A stretch of DNA of 64,000 nt from Metopolophium dirhodum. Taxonomy: Eukaryota > Arthropoda > Insecta > Hemiptera > Aphididae. Location: positions 53,118,270 through 53,182,269 of the forward strand of contig NC_083560.1 in NCBI RefSeq assembly GCF_019925205.1, read 5' to 3'. The position numbers were made by a program, and so were the translations under genes. This document shows, piece after piece, positions 24,238-38,430 of this stretch. Under the pieces are notes generated by a model that was not told the DNA's origin, did no database searches, and saw nothing but the letters and a program-made list of their open reading frames with translations. The first letter of the stretch is position 1. Each line of letters starts with the position of its first letter.

Positions 24238-26514
24238 TAAAAATCATAATGCCTAAAAATTAAAATTAAAGTTCTCGTTCTATATACTTGGTATTCACAC
24301 CAATAGATTCAGATTCATATACTCTATCAAACAAGTATCCTAAAATAGTTGTAAAAGAATCGATTGATAAATAGTTGCTCAATATTGTTATTTTGGATAC
24401 AAATACGATAAGCAATAATATTTGTTTTTAACAATGAAAGTATTTCAGTGACTACCTAATAGTACACCAGTGGCGGCTCGTCACTCGTCAGTCGTGAAGG
24501 AATAAGACTTCGAAACAGCCTATCACCTTAAATATATTCCAGCTACTTGTAAATAATAGTAAATTAAGAATAGAATTTTATAGAAGTATTTTTTATCTGA
24601 ATTGAAAAATACATCGTTTTCTTTGTCTATCATTATTAAAGGCCACAAAATCTAAAACCTGTAAATAATTATTACGATTGAAATATTATATTTTGGTCAT
24701 TCGGACGACGTTTTAGTGAAACTGTTACCAGGCTTTTCAATCGTAACATGTAATGTTATTGTTGGTTAGTAGTGGACAGGGAAGAATATGCCGTGTATTA
24801 TAGATGATATTGAAACTGGACTCACGACATGTCGTTACGGACGTTACGTCACAATAAGCCACCTTCAGTATTCCTAGAATATTTACTCAAGAGCCGCTAT
24901 AATGCTATACTCTATACACAATGACGTATTTAGGGGGGGGGGGGCTAGAAGGGCGATCGCCCCGGGTGCCAGTGGATTCTTACACTGTCTAGATTTTCGG
25001 AAACGTTTTTCCGTATACGAATAAACAAATTATCACAATGTTTCATCATGATCGTTTATTAAATTCAATTGTTGAGTAATGAGTATACCTATACTATATT
25101 ATAAAAATAATTATAATATTATAATTATAATATGTTATTGAGTTACCTACTTACCTATAAAACATACGTAATTAGATAAGTAACACCCTTTAATAATAAT
25201 AAATTATGGATGGGAATGTAATTTCCTTAAAATACTCAAAAATTCCCTAAAAACTGCTTTTATGCCTTAAAAATTTAAATTAATGCGGTTAAAAATGCAC
25301 TTTCTTTTTTTGAACAAGCTTTAAACAAAAAATAATTTGAAATCTTAAAATTAAATTAAAAACTGAACTTCAGTGTTGAATGACATAAAAATATTTAAGC
25401 ATTCCGAATTTTTTTAAAAAATTACTTTAAATTGAAAATTGTCAAGAAATGCAAAATTAACACTTCTTATAATAATTCAAAAATACATGAAACGTATATT
25501 TCATAAAACGAGCATCGCGTGTAGATTACCTTTTATAACAATATTTATGTATGAAATGAATAAGTACACTTTTGTTTAAACATTAACTGTATATCATCGA
25601 TTATTCATTATAGTGTATCATAGTCATCAATATTAACTATAAACTTATTGTATAAATTTAATTGGCCTTCAATTCTTCGATTTATATTATTTTATTTAAA
25701 TCACATATTTTATTATAATTCCATCATTATTATTTAAAACTTAATAGGTGGGTAATTTTAAATAATCTTGATTATGTCAGTGTGACTGTGAGCCGTATAT
25801 TGGCCATTAGGCCTATTTAGTTTTATAACAGTCTTATTTATTAGTATCTCTGCAAGATTATATATATTATATTATAACCATAATAATCTGTTATGTTGTA
25901 TATATTGTGTTCATCTTAGGCCTCTCAAATATTTTGGGTTTATACATATTATGTTAATAACATTGATATATTATTTGTAACTATAATGATTTTGAATAAG
26001 ACATTTTAAAATAAACCAACTGTTGTCTCTATATTTTAAACACATTTAATTATATCATATTATTACTATTTAATATTTATTTGGTCATTATACTGTAGTA
26101 TTAAGTAAATATAATTTCTCAAATGATTAATATTGTTTATATTTTATGTCAATAAACACATCTCTACAGAATATTAGGATGGATATTTGTTATTTGGAAT
26201 TTGTATTTATATTTTGTTAACAGTATTTGTTAATTTGAATATTAACATAAATATTATGTTTTAACTATATAATAATATTATGATATATATTTATATATAT
26301 ATATATATATAATATAAGTACTTAATTCTACTAATAATTAACTGGGTTTTAAATGGTTCAAAAAAATTAATCTCATCACATCGTATTTCAATTTTAAACT
26401 GTGTTATTCACATAATATGACATGTATAGGTTTACTACTCGTAGTGCACATCGCAAATTATGTACCCATTTACTTTTTATTACCTATATTGAAGTCCTTA
26501 AATATATATATACA
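24238..26514. other. AT-rich DNA with old transposon ends
   Basis: No gene is seen. CAGTGGCGGCTCGTCACT near 24471 and a decayed counterpart near 24880 look like the ends of an old DNA element. Near 24923 a second type (GACGTATTTAGGGG, a run of 12 G at 24933-24944, then GCCCCGGGTGCC) resembles another transposon end. A (TA)n microsatellite is at 26282-26315. Confidence 0.4.
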
Positions 26515-26632
26515 TCACCTTCTATCTCATCGATCTCTTAGAAATTAAATGAAACACATTTTTCTATAAAAATTCTTTTTCTATTATGATTATTAAAAGA
26601 AAGGCATTTGCCTTCAAATCCGAACCCTAATT
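26515..26632 (-). repeat. Inverted fragment of the 14911-15518 hAT family
   Basis: The complement begins TAGGGTTCGGATTTGAAGGC and continues through GCCTTTCTTTTAATAAT and the ATTTAATTTCTAAGA phrase, matching the left 115 bp of the element at 14911. The rest of the element is missing. Confidence 0.7.
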
Positions 26633-26879
26633 ATCAGGCTTGACAGATATAAAATCCTCAGTAAAATGTATTTGAAATTTGAATATCGTGTTCATTCAGC
26701 ATTGGTAATCCAAATATGTTCTTTAAAAACAAAAATGAATATTTAAACCAAGATTCTGTAGGTACTTTTAGCCACCATGCCTGTGCCAGATGAAACCTTC
26801 AACCTTTTTTAATGATATTTTACCAAACGTTTTTTGTACCCATAAGAATAGATTTTTCAATATCTGCGTACATCAATTT

Positions 26880-27305
26880 CGGGGTTAAGACAACATAAAT
26901 TTAATTTTGAACATTCATTTTTTAACGCCAAAAAACACGGGAATACGATTCTGTTTATTTATTATTCAGTAAAAAAAATACTTATTGTACCCACTACCCA
27001 TGTAATAAACATGATTTAACTCATGAATGGTAAAAAGTTGTAAAAATAAATTTGGGTGCTAATAAAATGTACCGATTACATATATTGTTTTTATGGCACA
27101 TAAAGTAGTTAAATATTTATTATTGTCATTTACTAGAAGAAATGTTTCATTGGTATCAAATATTTTTATTTTTAATGAATTGAATGAATTGTTCACGTCT
27201 TGAATACAGATATAAAATACTAGATGGCTAATAAGACATCGAACTTTGAAGTTATCCACCATATATGCGTGCAGGTCAATGTTTACATAATTGTCTTATC
27301 AATAC
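26880..27305 (+). repeat. Dispersed repeat R2, copy 1
   Basis: 26880-27210 matches 46015-46345 in the same orientation at roughly 90% (shared AACGCCAAAAAACAC, ATAAAATGTACCG, CTAGAAGAAATGTTTC). The next 90 bases (27215-27305) match 45898-46010 in the opposite orientation (CTAGTATTTTATATCT, TAAACATTGACC). The arrangement suggests an element with a terminal inverted repeat of about 100 bp, each copy keeping one end. Confidence 0.6.
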
Positions 27306-28019
27306 GACATGATAACAATCTGATGGTCAAAATGGGCATCAGGTACTTCTCCCGATATTTATGGATAAAAAAAAAAAAACCAGCAAATCCCAAACAGCTG
27401 TACCAACATAGAATCCAAAATTCCCTACAAATTATACGCATTAATTTATATATTTTATGAAAAAATGTATTTTTATGTTCAAAAATTATCGTATAATAAC
27501 TATGGTGTGGTTCAAATATTATTGAATAACTCCAAAAAACTTGGGAAAACCTGATCCAATAAACCATTGATATTAATTGGTTTCTCGTAACGATCTACAT
27601 AAAATGTACATTTTGAATCAGCTAAAAATGCGAAATTTAAGATTTTCAGTCAGTGTCGGTCAGTGTTTTTAAAGGCCAAAAATGTCAAATATCAACGAAA
27701 TTCTTCGATTCACCATTTTACGAGCTACATGGTGTAATATATTTTTGGATTAGGCAGAAAACTGTTGGGACGTGGGTGAATAGAAAAAAATAGACGTGGT
27801 AGAATTGTACACTAGACACGTCTTGTATACCAGGATATTTGATACTTAAATTGTTTATTTAGAATTTACACTTTTAATAATATATATTAAGAAAAAATGA
27901 ACAAATATGGATTAAAAAAATTAATTAAATATGTGTATAGTCATGAAAGAAATAGTAGAATTCATTAAAATATACAAAATAATATAATAATAATATAACA
28001 ATATAATATAATAATATAA

Positions 28020-28118
28020 CACTGCAACGATGGTGGTGAATTGATGCAGGACACATTTCACCGCTCAACGCGGCGGTAAAACCAAGACAATAGAATTTAA
28101 CGCCACCACTGCAGTGTG
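28020..28118. repeat. Possible 100-bp MITE
   Basis: CACTGCAACGATGGTGGTGAA at the left and the complement of AACGCCACCACTGCAGTG at the right form an imperfect inverted repeat around a GC-rich core. The match is partial and no target duplication is clear. Confidence 0.35.
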
Positions 28119-28289
28119 TGGGGACCTTTATTCCAGTAAATAAAGTAACATACACAACGTTTTAAACTTTTATCATATCATTGCTTTTAAATACTAACAA
28201 TACTAATACTAATAATTTATTATATTATATACATAAGTTATTAGACTACATGTTTTTACACTGATTATTAAGTTGGTTACAAAATCCTA

Positions 28290-29760
28290 TATAAGTTACT
28301 TTTAGATTTTGAGCGAAGCGATGAATGTATTGATTTTACAATGATGTGTGTTTTTTTTTTTTTTAATTTTTAATTTTTGTGTCTGTCATCACCTTTTAGG
28401 ACAGTAAAAGTGCTTGGATTTTCTTCAACAGTAACTTTTCTGATAGGAAAGTGAATCTAGTTGGTACTTTGGGGGGTCAAAAGTAAAAATTCCCAAGTAG
28501 TTTTCAAAAACAACGTTAAAAACAAAAGAAAAATTAAGGAAACACGGGAATTTTTACGCAAAATCTGTTTTCGAGAAAATCGATTTTGGTTTTTGGTGGA
28601 ACTCTAAAACAAATGACCGATGGGACATGAAATTTTGACTGAATGTTTATATAAGCATTTTCTATACACCATAAAATTTTGAAAATATTTTGACTCTTTT
28701 TGAGCTGTTTACGGACATTGTCAGTTTTCAATTTTTTTAGTTTTTTTTTTCTGTAAATATCAATAAAATTTTATCTGTTGAGTAAAAAAGCTTGAAAATT
28801 TAATAGAAGGCTCCTAGGTTATTGTTTCAAAGGCAGATGAAAAAAATTAAAAATCCTTTGTCACAGTTTTTATTTATAAGCATTTAAAGTTCAAATTTTG
28901 ACAAAATACGGAAAAATCACGAAAATTAGCAAATTATGTTGAGAATTCATAAAAATTTTTCTTTTTAAATCTAAGATTTGAAAATGTAATATAAGATTAC
29001 TCATAAGTTTGTCTACCTTTATCAAAAAAAAAAATGTCTACAAGAAACTTAAATTAAATTTTTATGTGCGTCTGAAATTTATATTTTTACAACATTTGAT
29101 ATTCACTTGATTTCTAATGTAACAATTTTCTTATTTTATTGTAATTGAAAAACGAATGACTGTAGATACTTGAAAATTTCACTGAATGTTTATATTAGCA
29201 TTTACTATACACCATAAAATTTTGAAAATAATTAGACTCTTTTTGAGCTGTTTACGGACATTGTCAGTTTTCAATTTTTTAGTTTTTTTTTCTATAAATA
29301 TCAATGAAATTTTATTTGTTGGGTAAAAAAGCGTGAAAATTTAATATAAGGCTCCTGATATATCGTTCTAATAGGAGTTGAAAAATATTAAAAATACATA
29401 GGCAAAATTTTTTTTATAAGCATTTAAAGTTCAAATTTTGACAACATTTATCAAATTTATAATTTATTAATTATTTTGTAGTTAAAAATTTATAAAATGT
29501 TTAACTTTTATGGCTAAGAATTGAAAATTTAAAACAAGGCTCCACGTAAATAGGTTATACATAAATTACTTTATTCACAATAATATCATCAAATATACCT
29601 GGTAATATCATAGGCTGACTGACCGTTTTCGCTCAGAATCGTTTTTCTTATACAATGATTTTATATCATTGAATTCAAATTTAACACCATTCATTACAGT
29701 GACCCACTTCTAACCTACTGTACAGCAGAGCGACATTCACTTATCCACCTTTTTTTAATT
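28290..29760 (+). repeat. Dispersed repeat R1, longest copy, with internal duplication
   Basis: The left end is TTTTGAGCGAAGCGATGAAT, and the right end near 29610 contains CGTTTTCGCTCAGAATCG, so GAGCGAA words face each other at the two ends. Inside, 28640-28920 and 29184-29460 are a direct duplication with a period of about 543 bp (both contain ACTCTTTTTGAGCTGTTTAC). There is no coding capacity. Fragments of the same repeat lie at 1-560, 11450-12060, 15770-16190 and 57590-58230, making it the most frequent family in the window. Confidence 0.65.
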
Positions 29761-32700
29761 TGACCATTTGTTATTAAGTAATTGAATATAATATATTAAA
29801 GAAAAAAAATAGGGAGGGGGGCTTAAATAAAACTAGGAGTGTAAACCTTCCTTATTCTCCCCAAATTTAGCCAATGGTTACCATGATCCAAGGTTAGATG
29901 TAAGTGGGTAAAAAGTTATAAGTGCACATATCTGCACTTAACACATAATATTGCATAACACGATTTTTTTAAAAGTTGATGTTAAAATGTTATAAGTATA
30001 CGGTCAGAGTTATACTACTATATCTATTATCTTATTACCTATTCTTTATCTAGTTTATCCAAAACTAAGCTCTTATTTGTTGACTATAACATACAAAAAA
30101 ACAAAATGATTAATATTAGTATTATGTAAGGAACTTAAATAATGAATATAATAAATAAAAACCATTATCAAAAATGTATTTAGCTTAAGTAAGAAAAACA
30201 CTTGATATATATCAAATGTAATTCTTAAAATCATTGTACATAATATTGATATTTGGTGCACAATTTATTTATTCTTTGAAATTATGCTTACAATATTTAC
30301 AAAATGCAATGGCTAAATATTTATCTAAAATAGCAACTTACACTAAATATTGTTCACACTGAATTTTTCCAATTAGATTATCTCCTTGAGGCTCAGGAAC
30401 ATTCCTACATCACCCACTATTGTTCCTTGTTGACTAGAACTAAAACACTAAATTACTTGTTAGTTATTGTTGTAATGTGTTTTAGCTACCTTTAGGCTAT
30501 ATTCAGCATTTACAATAGTATATAATAATAGTATTGTAGCGAGCTGTGACTACCTATCTAAATACCTATGTAAATAAATTTCTAATAAATACAAATTATA
30601 CAATCATCATTGTAAATTATTTCAAAACCCTTCCATCACTTCAACTAGAACTAGTTGAGCACGTTACAGTATTGTTCATTTTATTATTATTTTAATCGTC
30701 ATGATCAACAATCGTGCATTTGTGCAAAAAGCAAGATGTTATGTTGCGAAGTATGTAATGCTGTATTTACTAACATATATGTGAAAACTGTATTTACGAC
30801 TGCATGTGGTATAACTTAATGATATTTTTTCAAGGGTGAACCTAGAAATTGAAGTTAGATGCCCATTTTTTTCATTACTCGTAAACCGCCATGTAGAACT
30901 GTTAGTGGAAACAGTTTTTTCAGAAGAAATTTTTCCATACAGAATAATCTCCTAAATGGATGGGTACATGCATATACCAGTTACTATATCTAGCTGACTA
31001 AAATTGAAAAAAAAAACAACTATATAAATTAAATTTATTTAATTTTTTTGAAAATTGTATTACCTAACTTAATGGCTCAATATCATATTAAAAATCAATG
31101 TAGTAAAATAGTAACCAATCAACATTATTTATAGTCCCAACACATAATTTGTTCCAATATAATATAGCAAACGTCCTGTGTTATAGTTGCGAACCTATAG
31201 CGTATACTTGTATTATTTATTATTATCTATACCTTATGGAGAAAAATAAAAAAACTACAATATAAACATGTAAACTTTTTAATATTATGAATAATTAGTA
31301 ACTCCATCATCATAAACCATTAGTATACAATTTAACAGTAAGGTCCGTACACAATGCTTAAGAATAAGTATTGCTTAAGTAAATTTTGGTAATTTCAAAA
31401 GTAAAAAATGTATGATAGTAACTAAAAGCAATGCTTAAAGTAGGTCTCGACGATCCTTAGTTTAAGTGATACTATTTCTTTTCTTAGGCCAAAGTCTCGT
31501 TTATGAATCTCATTTGAGTCATAATTAGGAATAGCTTAAGCAATATTTTTTTTTAAGCATCAACTATGATATTGGCTCTAAACAATTACAAAATCTCAGA
31601 TGTTAGATACACATCTGACTGCAACTTTGTTAGATAAATAATTATCGTTTTAATGTTAAGTTGTTTCAGATGTATCACAACCAATAAGTGATACATTATA
31701 GGAATTTAAATACTATACAGAACTTACATGATTTGAGTTATGAGGGTTTGAATGTGATTGTTGTAGCTTGTAAATAGCATATTAAGTTTTACTTGGTTTT
31801 TGAAATGGTTTTAATTCTTTGGAGATACATTTTACCTAGAAATAATACACTGTTGTATAACATAAAATGTACATAGCTAATACGCAAGCAGGTTAGTAGC
31901 CAAAAACTATGTACGACTTACAAAAATCACGTTTAAGGTGAACTGTTTAAATTTGTAATTTGTATAATGCAGTGAACATTTTGTTTAATTACACAAAACC
32001 TACTTAAGAAGTAAAAAAAATTAATGATAAATAAATATTAAATTGAATAAAAAATTTAAAAATATAAAAATATAAAAGTATAGTTATTATTTACATATGA
32101 ATTGAACATAACCTTAATTAAGTGGAAACCGTCTAAAACCAAAACCATGATTACACTAATTAATAATTCGTTATCGTAATTTACAATCTATGATTATTTG
32201 ATAAAGCAAATTTTGTATGGTTTTTATTGGTTTTTTTATGGTTTTTGAAAGCTATCTCTTTAACTACTAACCATTTAAATGGAATCTCTATAAAATTCTC
32301 TATCGATAAACTTTAGATTTCCCCATTTATCGTTCTCCTATGTGGGATTAATCTCATCCACAAACAGACGACCACTAAAGTTCTGAATAGAGTAGATACC
32401 TAATATTATAATATACATCTGCATTTACTATTTACTATACGTTTATACCTATTGAACAGCGTTAGACAATTTCAAGAAATGTCATATTATAGTATTATAA
32501 CAAAATACATTTAATTATAATTATTTTCGAGACGTATGCCTATATCATAAACTTTGATGATTGAAATTTAAAGTTCATCAATTATATAAACAATTGTTCA
32601 TGTTTAAGTCTATACTCTTAAATAGATTTATAATAGATAACTTCTATAGGGGAAAACTACTGACATAGAATGTTGTATGTTGCTGGCGTATTTACCAAAT

Positions 32701-32854
32701 GCGAACAAACATAAAACAATTTAATAGTTTTTAAAGTTCAATAAATCATTAATTATAAGTTGTATATGACGTTCTCATAACATAATATTATACTTTTAAG
32801 TTGCCAAACTTTTCGGTTTAGGCCCTTCTAAAACGTACTCCCAGAGTCGGGAGT
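29761..32854. other. AT-rich noncoding DNA, no gene seen
   Basis: No coding region was recognised. At 31343-31560 the words AATGCTTAAG and GCTTAAGCAATA recur in both orientations and may be the remains of a small DNA element. Confidence 0.4.
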
Positions 32855-34012
32855 CCTTAATCGGAGTAGCAAAAAGTTGAAAAACGCGTTAAGTGATAAT
32901 TTGTATAACCAAACGTTTCCTTATGGTAAACATCTGTATAACGTTTTAAGTAATAATTATTTTGAACTTTTTTTTCGCATTTATCTTAGTAAGCTTATAG
33001 CTCATTATTAATTAATGTAAATCGAAGATATATATGAATAAAATATTAAAACCTATTAAATAATAGGCCAATTCACTCTAATATATATATATTTTAGCTA
33101 ACAACACAAAATTGGATGTACATTTTGAAGTACTAGCTCATTCAATATGGATTGTATCGTCTTGAAATCTTCAAGGTTCAATGCAGTGACACCTTTAGAT
33201 CAAATTCCTGTTCTCGAAAAAGTCGCGTATCGATCTAAAGATTGGCAAATTGGCAAAACAAAATTTCCCGCTAATTATTTTTTTGAAAAATTTAAATTTT
33301 GATCACAACATTTACCCCCTTAACAATTGAGTAATGAGTTAATAAACTTTTAAAAACTGGGAACTGGTCTAGGGACGCTTCTGCTTCGATCCTCGTTTCA
33401 TAACGATAGGACTTATTATGAATGTTTTAGGTTTTCAATATAATACGAATTTGAAAAACCTATCTGAAAACCTAAATCGTTCAATAAAAGTCCTATCTTT
33501 ATGAAACCTTAGAGGATCGAAGCAGAAGCATCAATAGACCAGTTTCCAGTTTTTAAAAGTTAATTAACTCAATTGTTAAGGGGGTATATGTTGTGATCAA
33601 AATTTCATTTTTTCAAAAAAAAAATGGGCGGGAAATTTTGTTTTGCTAATTTTTCAAACTTAAATACGATACGTGGGTTTTTTAAAATACGTGTCACTGC
33701 ATTGAACTTTGAAGATTTCAAGATGATAAAATCCATATTGAATGAGCTAGTACTTCAAAATATACATCCAATTTTGTGTTGTTAGCTAAAATATATATAT
33801 ATATATATTAGAGTGAATATTTTTTATTCATATATACCTATCCATTTACATTAATTAATAATAAGCTATAAGCTTACTAAGATAAATGCGAAAAAAAAGT
33901 TCAAAATAATTGTAACTTAAAACGCTATACAGACGTTTACCATGAGGAAACGTCTGGTTATACGAATAATCACTTAACGCGTTTTTCAACTTTTTGCTAC
34001 TCCGATTAAGGG
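32855..34012. repeat. 1.16-kb palindrome with arms of about 570 bp
   Basis: The sequence from CCTTAATCGGAGTAGC (32855) reappears as its reverse complement ending at 34012, with a short centre near 33440-33460. The arms look about 90% identical over most of their length; both contain GACGCTTCTGCTTCGATCC-like and TAGCTAACAACACAAAA-like phrases. Each arm also contains a matching open tail ending at a stop (plus strand 32865-33011, minus strand in 33855-34012). Transcribed through, it would fold into a long hairpin, a possible source of small interfering RNA. It may be an inverted duplication of one transposon end. Confidence 0.8.
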
Positions 34013-34160
34013 CGAAACAATGGTCGTACGTACTTCGACTATAGAGCCATTTTAAATTCTCGTGCGCCAGAAAACCAGAATCTCGACTTTCGTAGTGATC
34101 AAATGAAAACTCCAAATCCAAAATACACTGAACTACGTAATTTTTAAGTACAAAAAACAC
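33855..34160 (-). other. 101-codon open frame across the right palindrome arm
   Basis: The frame starts outside the palindrome (MFFVLKNYVV) and runs into the arm (KKLKNALSD, NQTFPHGK, YFELFFRIYLSKLIAYY, stop). The left arm keeps a 48-codon version of the second half on the plus strand with the same stop. I do not recognise the protein. Preservation in two diverged copies hints at a former coding region of a mobile element, but chance in a recent duplication is possible. Confidence 0.3.
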
Positions 34161-35532
34161 ACGAAAATATTATAATTTCCGAACCAAAATTCGAATTATC
34201 TCGAGCTTGGTATCCATCGATACGGCGCAAAGTCCTCTATAACATCAGACTATAAAAACAGCTCGCCGGGCCCAAAATTGTAAGATTTAGGTTTTTGTTC
34301 GATTTTTCAAAACCAAAATTAAAATTCGAATTTTAGGATCAAAAATTATTACATATGTTGGGAATTGTAAATTTGTCTATGCAAAACCATTTTAAAACTG
34401 AATGTTTAGGAATAATGATATACGGAGTTTAGTGACTATTTTAGTCCAATACATGATTAAAACAGCTTATAAATTATACTATACTAACTAGAAAAAACAA
34501 TTAATTTTATTCCGTAAACTAATTATAAAAGGACATAAAGGAGTCAGTTCTTCTTTTTAGGAAATTGAATTAGGCTCTTATGAGTGATTCAATTTTAAAA
34601 ATATAATTAAAATAAATAATAACGTACCTAAATAATTAATCAGTATAGTGCAAAATCTTTTTTATCAGCCTTTACTAGTGATACGTAAAATATCTAATAG
34701 TTATATAGTACCTAATCGTAATTTCTGTGGTTTAAAGTTCTGATACATTTTCTTACTTACTTCAATAACCATTTTCTAATTCAAATATGCTTTACTAATG
34801 TACTAACTATATTATGTCTGATGAAACAATAATTCAATAATGTTATAAGCTCATGTGTAATTTTTTTTATACCTATCTAAGAATTTAGTTTGTTTTCTGG
34901 TCTCTAGTACTCTACTTAACTATTTTACTTTCAACTTTAGTTTTGATTTTCTGATCACTTTATACTAAAATATTTTTAAAGTACAATAATAATTTATTAT
35001 AAGTATCACACAATCAGATGTATAATAACACTGAAACACCTGCACTGTATATTAGACTATAAAAATAGCCTATGCAATGCTTAAGGTGCATGAACAACAA
35101 TGGATTGAAAGTACTGCTTTTTTTAAATACATTCCTTCGAATGAATCACATTAAATGCTGATTTTTCTTTTAAATTATACAATACTTTACAAGTTATATA
35201 AAATAGGTAACTGAGTAAAATAAACTTACAAATAACATGGTATTCATTGCATTTTATAATTTATTTATTTAAAATAACAAAATATTTAAAACTACTGCAG
35301 GACAATTCATTAGGGATAATGGATAAAACAAATTTAAAACAAGTGATATGCTATTTTAAGTTTATTAAAATATATTTTAAATTGTATTAACGATTTAAGG
35401 TATATTAACAATATTGCTCCATATGGTACCGCACGACAAACATAACAAGGACAATTTACTGATCTTATTAAAAAACAAAACAATCATATTAATTAATTTA
35501 CAAAATTTAAATAAAATTAAAAATATTTTTAC
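34161..35532. other. Noncoding DNA; possible degenerate last exon of the MULE gene
   Basis: Most of it is AT-rich without features. On the minus strand around 35410-35450 one reads CPCYVCRAVPYGAILL, which resembles the start of a C-terminal Cys-rich (RING-like) module, but the reading phase does not join cleanly to the upstream exon. Repeat-like DNA with GGCGCAAAGTCCTC lies near 34230. Confidence 0.3.
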
Positions 35533-38232
35533 CCGTGGATATGGTCCGATTATGCCTTGTACGTATCCATATTTGTGGTGACCAGCTCTTCTCAAAAATC
35601 CTGTGAGGTCCTCCTCTCTGAGTTGTTGCACATGGCCTGCTAAGACAGTGGTAGTGTTCTCTTGTTCCCTTCTTGATGCTCCATCTCTAATCTGAAATGT
35701 CATTAAGTTTAAAAAAAAATCTTATGATATAACATAAAATAGTGATTGTGTGACATAAAAGGCTACTCAATATTTTCCATTTGAAAGACGATTTATGAAT
35801 CATAAATATGTACCTATTAATAAGTAAAAACATTTTATTCGTTTCTATTAAGATAACCAAAGCTTTAGAAAAATAAAATATCCGTAACTAGCCCAAAAAA
35901 ATGTATGTATGTAAAAAAAAAATAATAATCACCCTGAGGTTTCTTCTGGCTTGGTCAAATTCAACGAAATACTGGTTTTCAAGGACAGTCAGTTTTTCTG
36001 TAAGCAAAGTTATTGATCAGTAGATAATACATATTATATGATACTTACTTATAACAACAAACATATAACACAAGGATGCAACATTTAAAACACAACACAC
36101 CATGTACTGCAAAAACTCACGAATAAAATTCTATATATTAGGGTGTCTGTGCATTTGAGTTAAAAGTGTAGCATGGAAAGACTCCAAGTAGTTGTTGGTT
36201 CTGTATTCTTCTCCAAAACCACTGATTAGACCTGGACCGACCTGTAACAACCAATAATACTCCACATACCCAATTAAAAAGTTTCTCATGCCTCGTTCAA
36301 CTTCAGGAAATTGTCTAGTGTAGTCCAGGATAGCACTGAACCCATCGGCCATGGAAAATGAACAGCGTGGGCCGTTCCTGGTAGCGGGTAGGTGAGGTAA
36401 TGCCAAAACCTAAAAATACAATGGATTATTAAACAGAAATACAATTGAATACAGATATCAAACTTAGATTTACCATTCTGAGAACGCGAGCTGCTACCAG
36501 GTTTGTACGGATCAAATCCAAAACACTGTTCATCTTTCGGTGACAATACCGTAAAATTGACTAGAAAAAAAAATTATATTTTTTTTTATTTTTGTTTTTG
36601 TTATATAATTATCACTTAGTGCTTATACCTGGGTAAAATGGAACCAACAGCATCTTAATTGGCTTTCTGGAAATGATTGTTGAACGGCTGACATCAGAGC
36701 TTTTTCATAATCTGTAATAAAACAAACACGTTGATAATTTAAAGGTAAAATATTTCGTACAATATTAAACAAAGCCACATAAACTTCTTCAGTCATACTC
36801 CCCAGAAGAGCATAGACCATTGGAAAGGACTAGAAAAAAATAAAAAAATTAGTGAGAAATATATTAAGATAAAAGAATTTAGACTATACATAAATAATAT
36901 CAATTATTCAACACTTACAACACTTTTGAAAACAACCTGGATAGTAAGGAAACATTTTAAATCTGCTGGAACACGAGGCAGTCTTGAACGTCCTATCAAT
37001 CCCAACCAATGTCACCGTAGCTAATTCTTCTCTGTATTTGTCAATTGCATCCATGTTCGCGAAGATCACACCAACTCTCCTTCCATCGACGACTAATGCT
37101 TGTTGAAAGAACCTAATAATAATTTTTAAAATAAAATGTTTAATAATTTGGAACATTTTACCTAAAAATAATTCAATACAATTACTCAATACATTATTCA
37201 ATTTGTAATAACTAAAAAAACAATTTTCCTATTTCAATGTTAAAATTAACATAACAAAAAATTTGGTTACTATATTTCATATTGATATTAATATTAAAAT
37301 AGTAAATAATTCTCATTTCACAGTAAAGTAACATTTACCTACTATGAGAAATCATGTGTAAATCAAACAAATTATACTTAAGTTACTTAACTAATATACT
37401 GATGTGAGAATTATGTCAAATGTATATATGTATATATAATGTATATATAATTTATAATAAATTATTATTTATATTCAATTATTTTATAAACGGACAATAT
37501 CCTTTTATGTTTTATAGCAATATTTTAGAATTTGATAATAAATAGAGATTAAATACAATTCATACAAGAAAAATAAAAACACAAATAAATGTGTCCATAA
37601 AATATTCTAATAGATTCATAAAAAACTACCCAACGTAGATAAATTACTATATGTAAGTAATATGTACATTTTTATCGATACTTATTATTTAAAATTGAAT
37701 ACATTAATATAAGATTTACTTAAAAGTTATATTATTACTAGAGCGCGGATTTCTATGCAATTGCATATTTGTTTCCTTTTAATATTTTTGGATTTTTGTC
37801 AGTATTCTCTACGAATCATCATAATTTGAAGCAAATGGTGACATTTTTTTTTGCATATTTCTGCATATTTCAATGTTTTTGCATAATTTTGCATATTTAG
37901 GCAAAATTCAAAATGTATTGCAAATTTATTGCATATTGAAGCAAAAATTTAAAAAAATGTATAAAATAATATTTTGTCAAGTAGAAAAATTAAAATACAT
38001 TTTATGGGCACGACGTAAATTTAATCGCTCTTGCTCTGTCAGTCGGTTATCGTCGTTATCGACATACCACTCTGTTACATCGACGATTAGAAAATAATCT
38101 ATGTACTTTGTACTATGTACTTTTGTGTCTACCTATAATCTTAATACCTCTTGCTGTATCAGTCAACTATCGACATACCACCGACTCAGTAAATTCAGTT
38201 TCATCGTTTGTCGTTGTCCGTAAATTGTTAAC

Positions 38233-38406
38233 ATGCCGAAAATAAGTAGTTCAATTTGCAACAAAATTCGAGGATGGATTTCTTCAGCAAACCAAGACAC
38301 CGAAGTTTTCACTACAGACGGAAAAGTAGTATTTTGTAATCCTTGTGGAAAATCTATTTTTTGTGAGAGGAAGTCTCAGGTAGATCAACACTTAAAAACA
38401 GTTTAG
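38233..38406 (+). pseudogene. hAT transposase N-terminal zinc-finger fragment
   Basis: 57 codons with a C-x2-C (FCNPC) and a downstream QHLKT, where the second zinc-binding His is lost to a stop. In intact relatives this BED-like finger binds the element's own ends. A truncated protein could in principle still bind them. Confidence 0.6.
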
Positions 38407-38430
38407 TACTTATACAAATAGAAATAAATT

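Noticed and set aside
35400..35460. RING-like last exon of the MULE gene (CPCYVCRAVPYG)
   Set aside because: Reading phase does not fit the preceding exon's donor and the second half of the motif is missing; kept only as a note.
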